Below are positions 13,107 to 13,196 of a DNA stretch of 13,196 nucleotides, piece by piece. Source of the stretch: Nitrososphaerota archaeon (lineage in GTDB: Archaea > Thermoproteota > Nitrososphaeria > Nitrososphaerales > JAPUIC01); NCBI GenBank assembly GCA_027297425.1, contig JAPUIC010000128.1:1-13196 (forward strand). The letters run 5' to 3'. Positions within the stretch are counted from its first letter, which is position 1. The number at the start of each line of letters is the position of its first letter. The position numbers and the translations under genes are program-made. A model generated the notes under the pieces. That model was not told the DNA's origin and did not search any database. It saw nothing but the letters and a program-made list of their open reading frames with translations.

Positions 13107-13196
13107 ATGTCAACAGCTTACTGCGTAAAGTGTAAAGCCAAGAGGGACATTCAGAATCCTAAGAATGTTACTCTCAAGAACGGGAGGCCAGCCGTT
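13107..13196 (+). CDS. DUF5679 zinc-binding protein, 3'-truncated
   Basis: The first 30 residues of a small protein cut by the window's end. The start MSTAYCVKCKAKRD with the C6/C9 pair and then LKNGRPAV is the signature of DUF5679, a family of about 50-residue archaeal and bacterial proteins whose second CPxCG pair should lie just past the edge. Function is not established; a zinc ribbon is inferred. The strong TATA box and very short leader suggest an abundant transcript. No ribosome site is seen between the inverted repeat and the ATG. Confidence 0.8.
   Translation, partial: MSTAYCVKCKAKRDIQNPKNVTLKNGRPAV

Overview
The window is AT-rich archaeal DNA. The evidence is a DNA topoisomerase VI operon (both subunits), an archaeal initiation factor 2 beta, a Dim2-like double-KH protein, a RIO1 kinase, a DUF424 protein, TATA-box promoters with very short or no leaders, and Shine-Dalgarno sites matching GAGGTGATC. 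The protein sequences, especially NuoB and the partial DUF5679 zinc protein at the right edge, look most like the Thaumarchaeota (Nitrososphaeria) branch. That placement is my impression from family resemblance, not a search. No mobile element, CRISPR array, rRNA or tRNA was seen; this is mostly conserved chromosomal core.

Left part, + strand (1-3434): a 5'-truncated NAD-type malic enzyme with a GNAT acetyltransferase directly behind it, then a leaderless malate dehydrogenase, then an isolated nuoB (the complex I subunit that carries the N2 cluster). This is a C4-acid and respiratory group: malate dehydrogenase links malate with oxaloacetate, malic enzyme links malate with pyruvate, and the NADH made could feed electron transport.

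Middle, - strand (8686 down to 3505): an information-processing run read as aIF2-beta, DUF424, RIO1 kinase, KH protein, topoisomerase VI B, topoisomerase VI A, and a 62-residue two-helix membrane protein. Most neighbours overlap or are separated by no more than 11 bp; the exception is a 76-bp gap with its own TATA box before RIO1. aIF1A, which precedes RIO1 in many archaea, is missing at that gap.

Right part: a divergent promoter leads into a + strand pair, an alpha-D-phosphohexomutase (GlmM/phosphomannomutase type) and a ThiL-like thiamine-phosphate kinase, followed by an unrecognised 105-residue protein. Convergent to these is a 348-residue YVTN beta-propeller with histidines at equivalent places in most blades. 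Divergent from the propeller is a 49-residue zinc-ribbon protein too small for usual ORF cut-offs, and a 16-bp palindrome lies between the two. After about 240 bp without a recognisable gene, the window ends in the first 30 codons of a DUF5679 protein, whose TATA box is followed by a perfect 7-bp inverted repeat. The parts least explained by known families are the propeller with its divergent partner, and the two inverted-repeat promoters.
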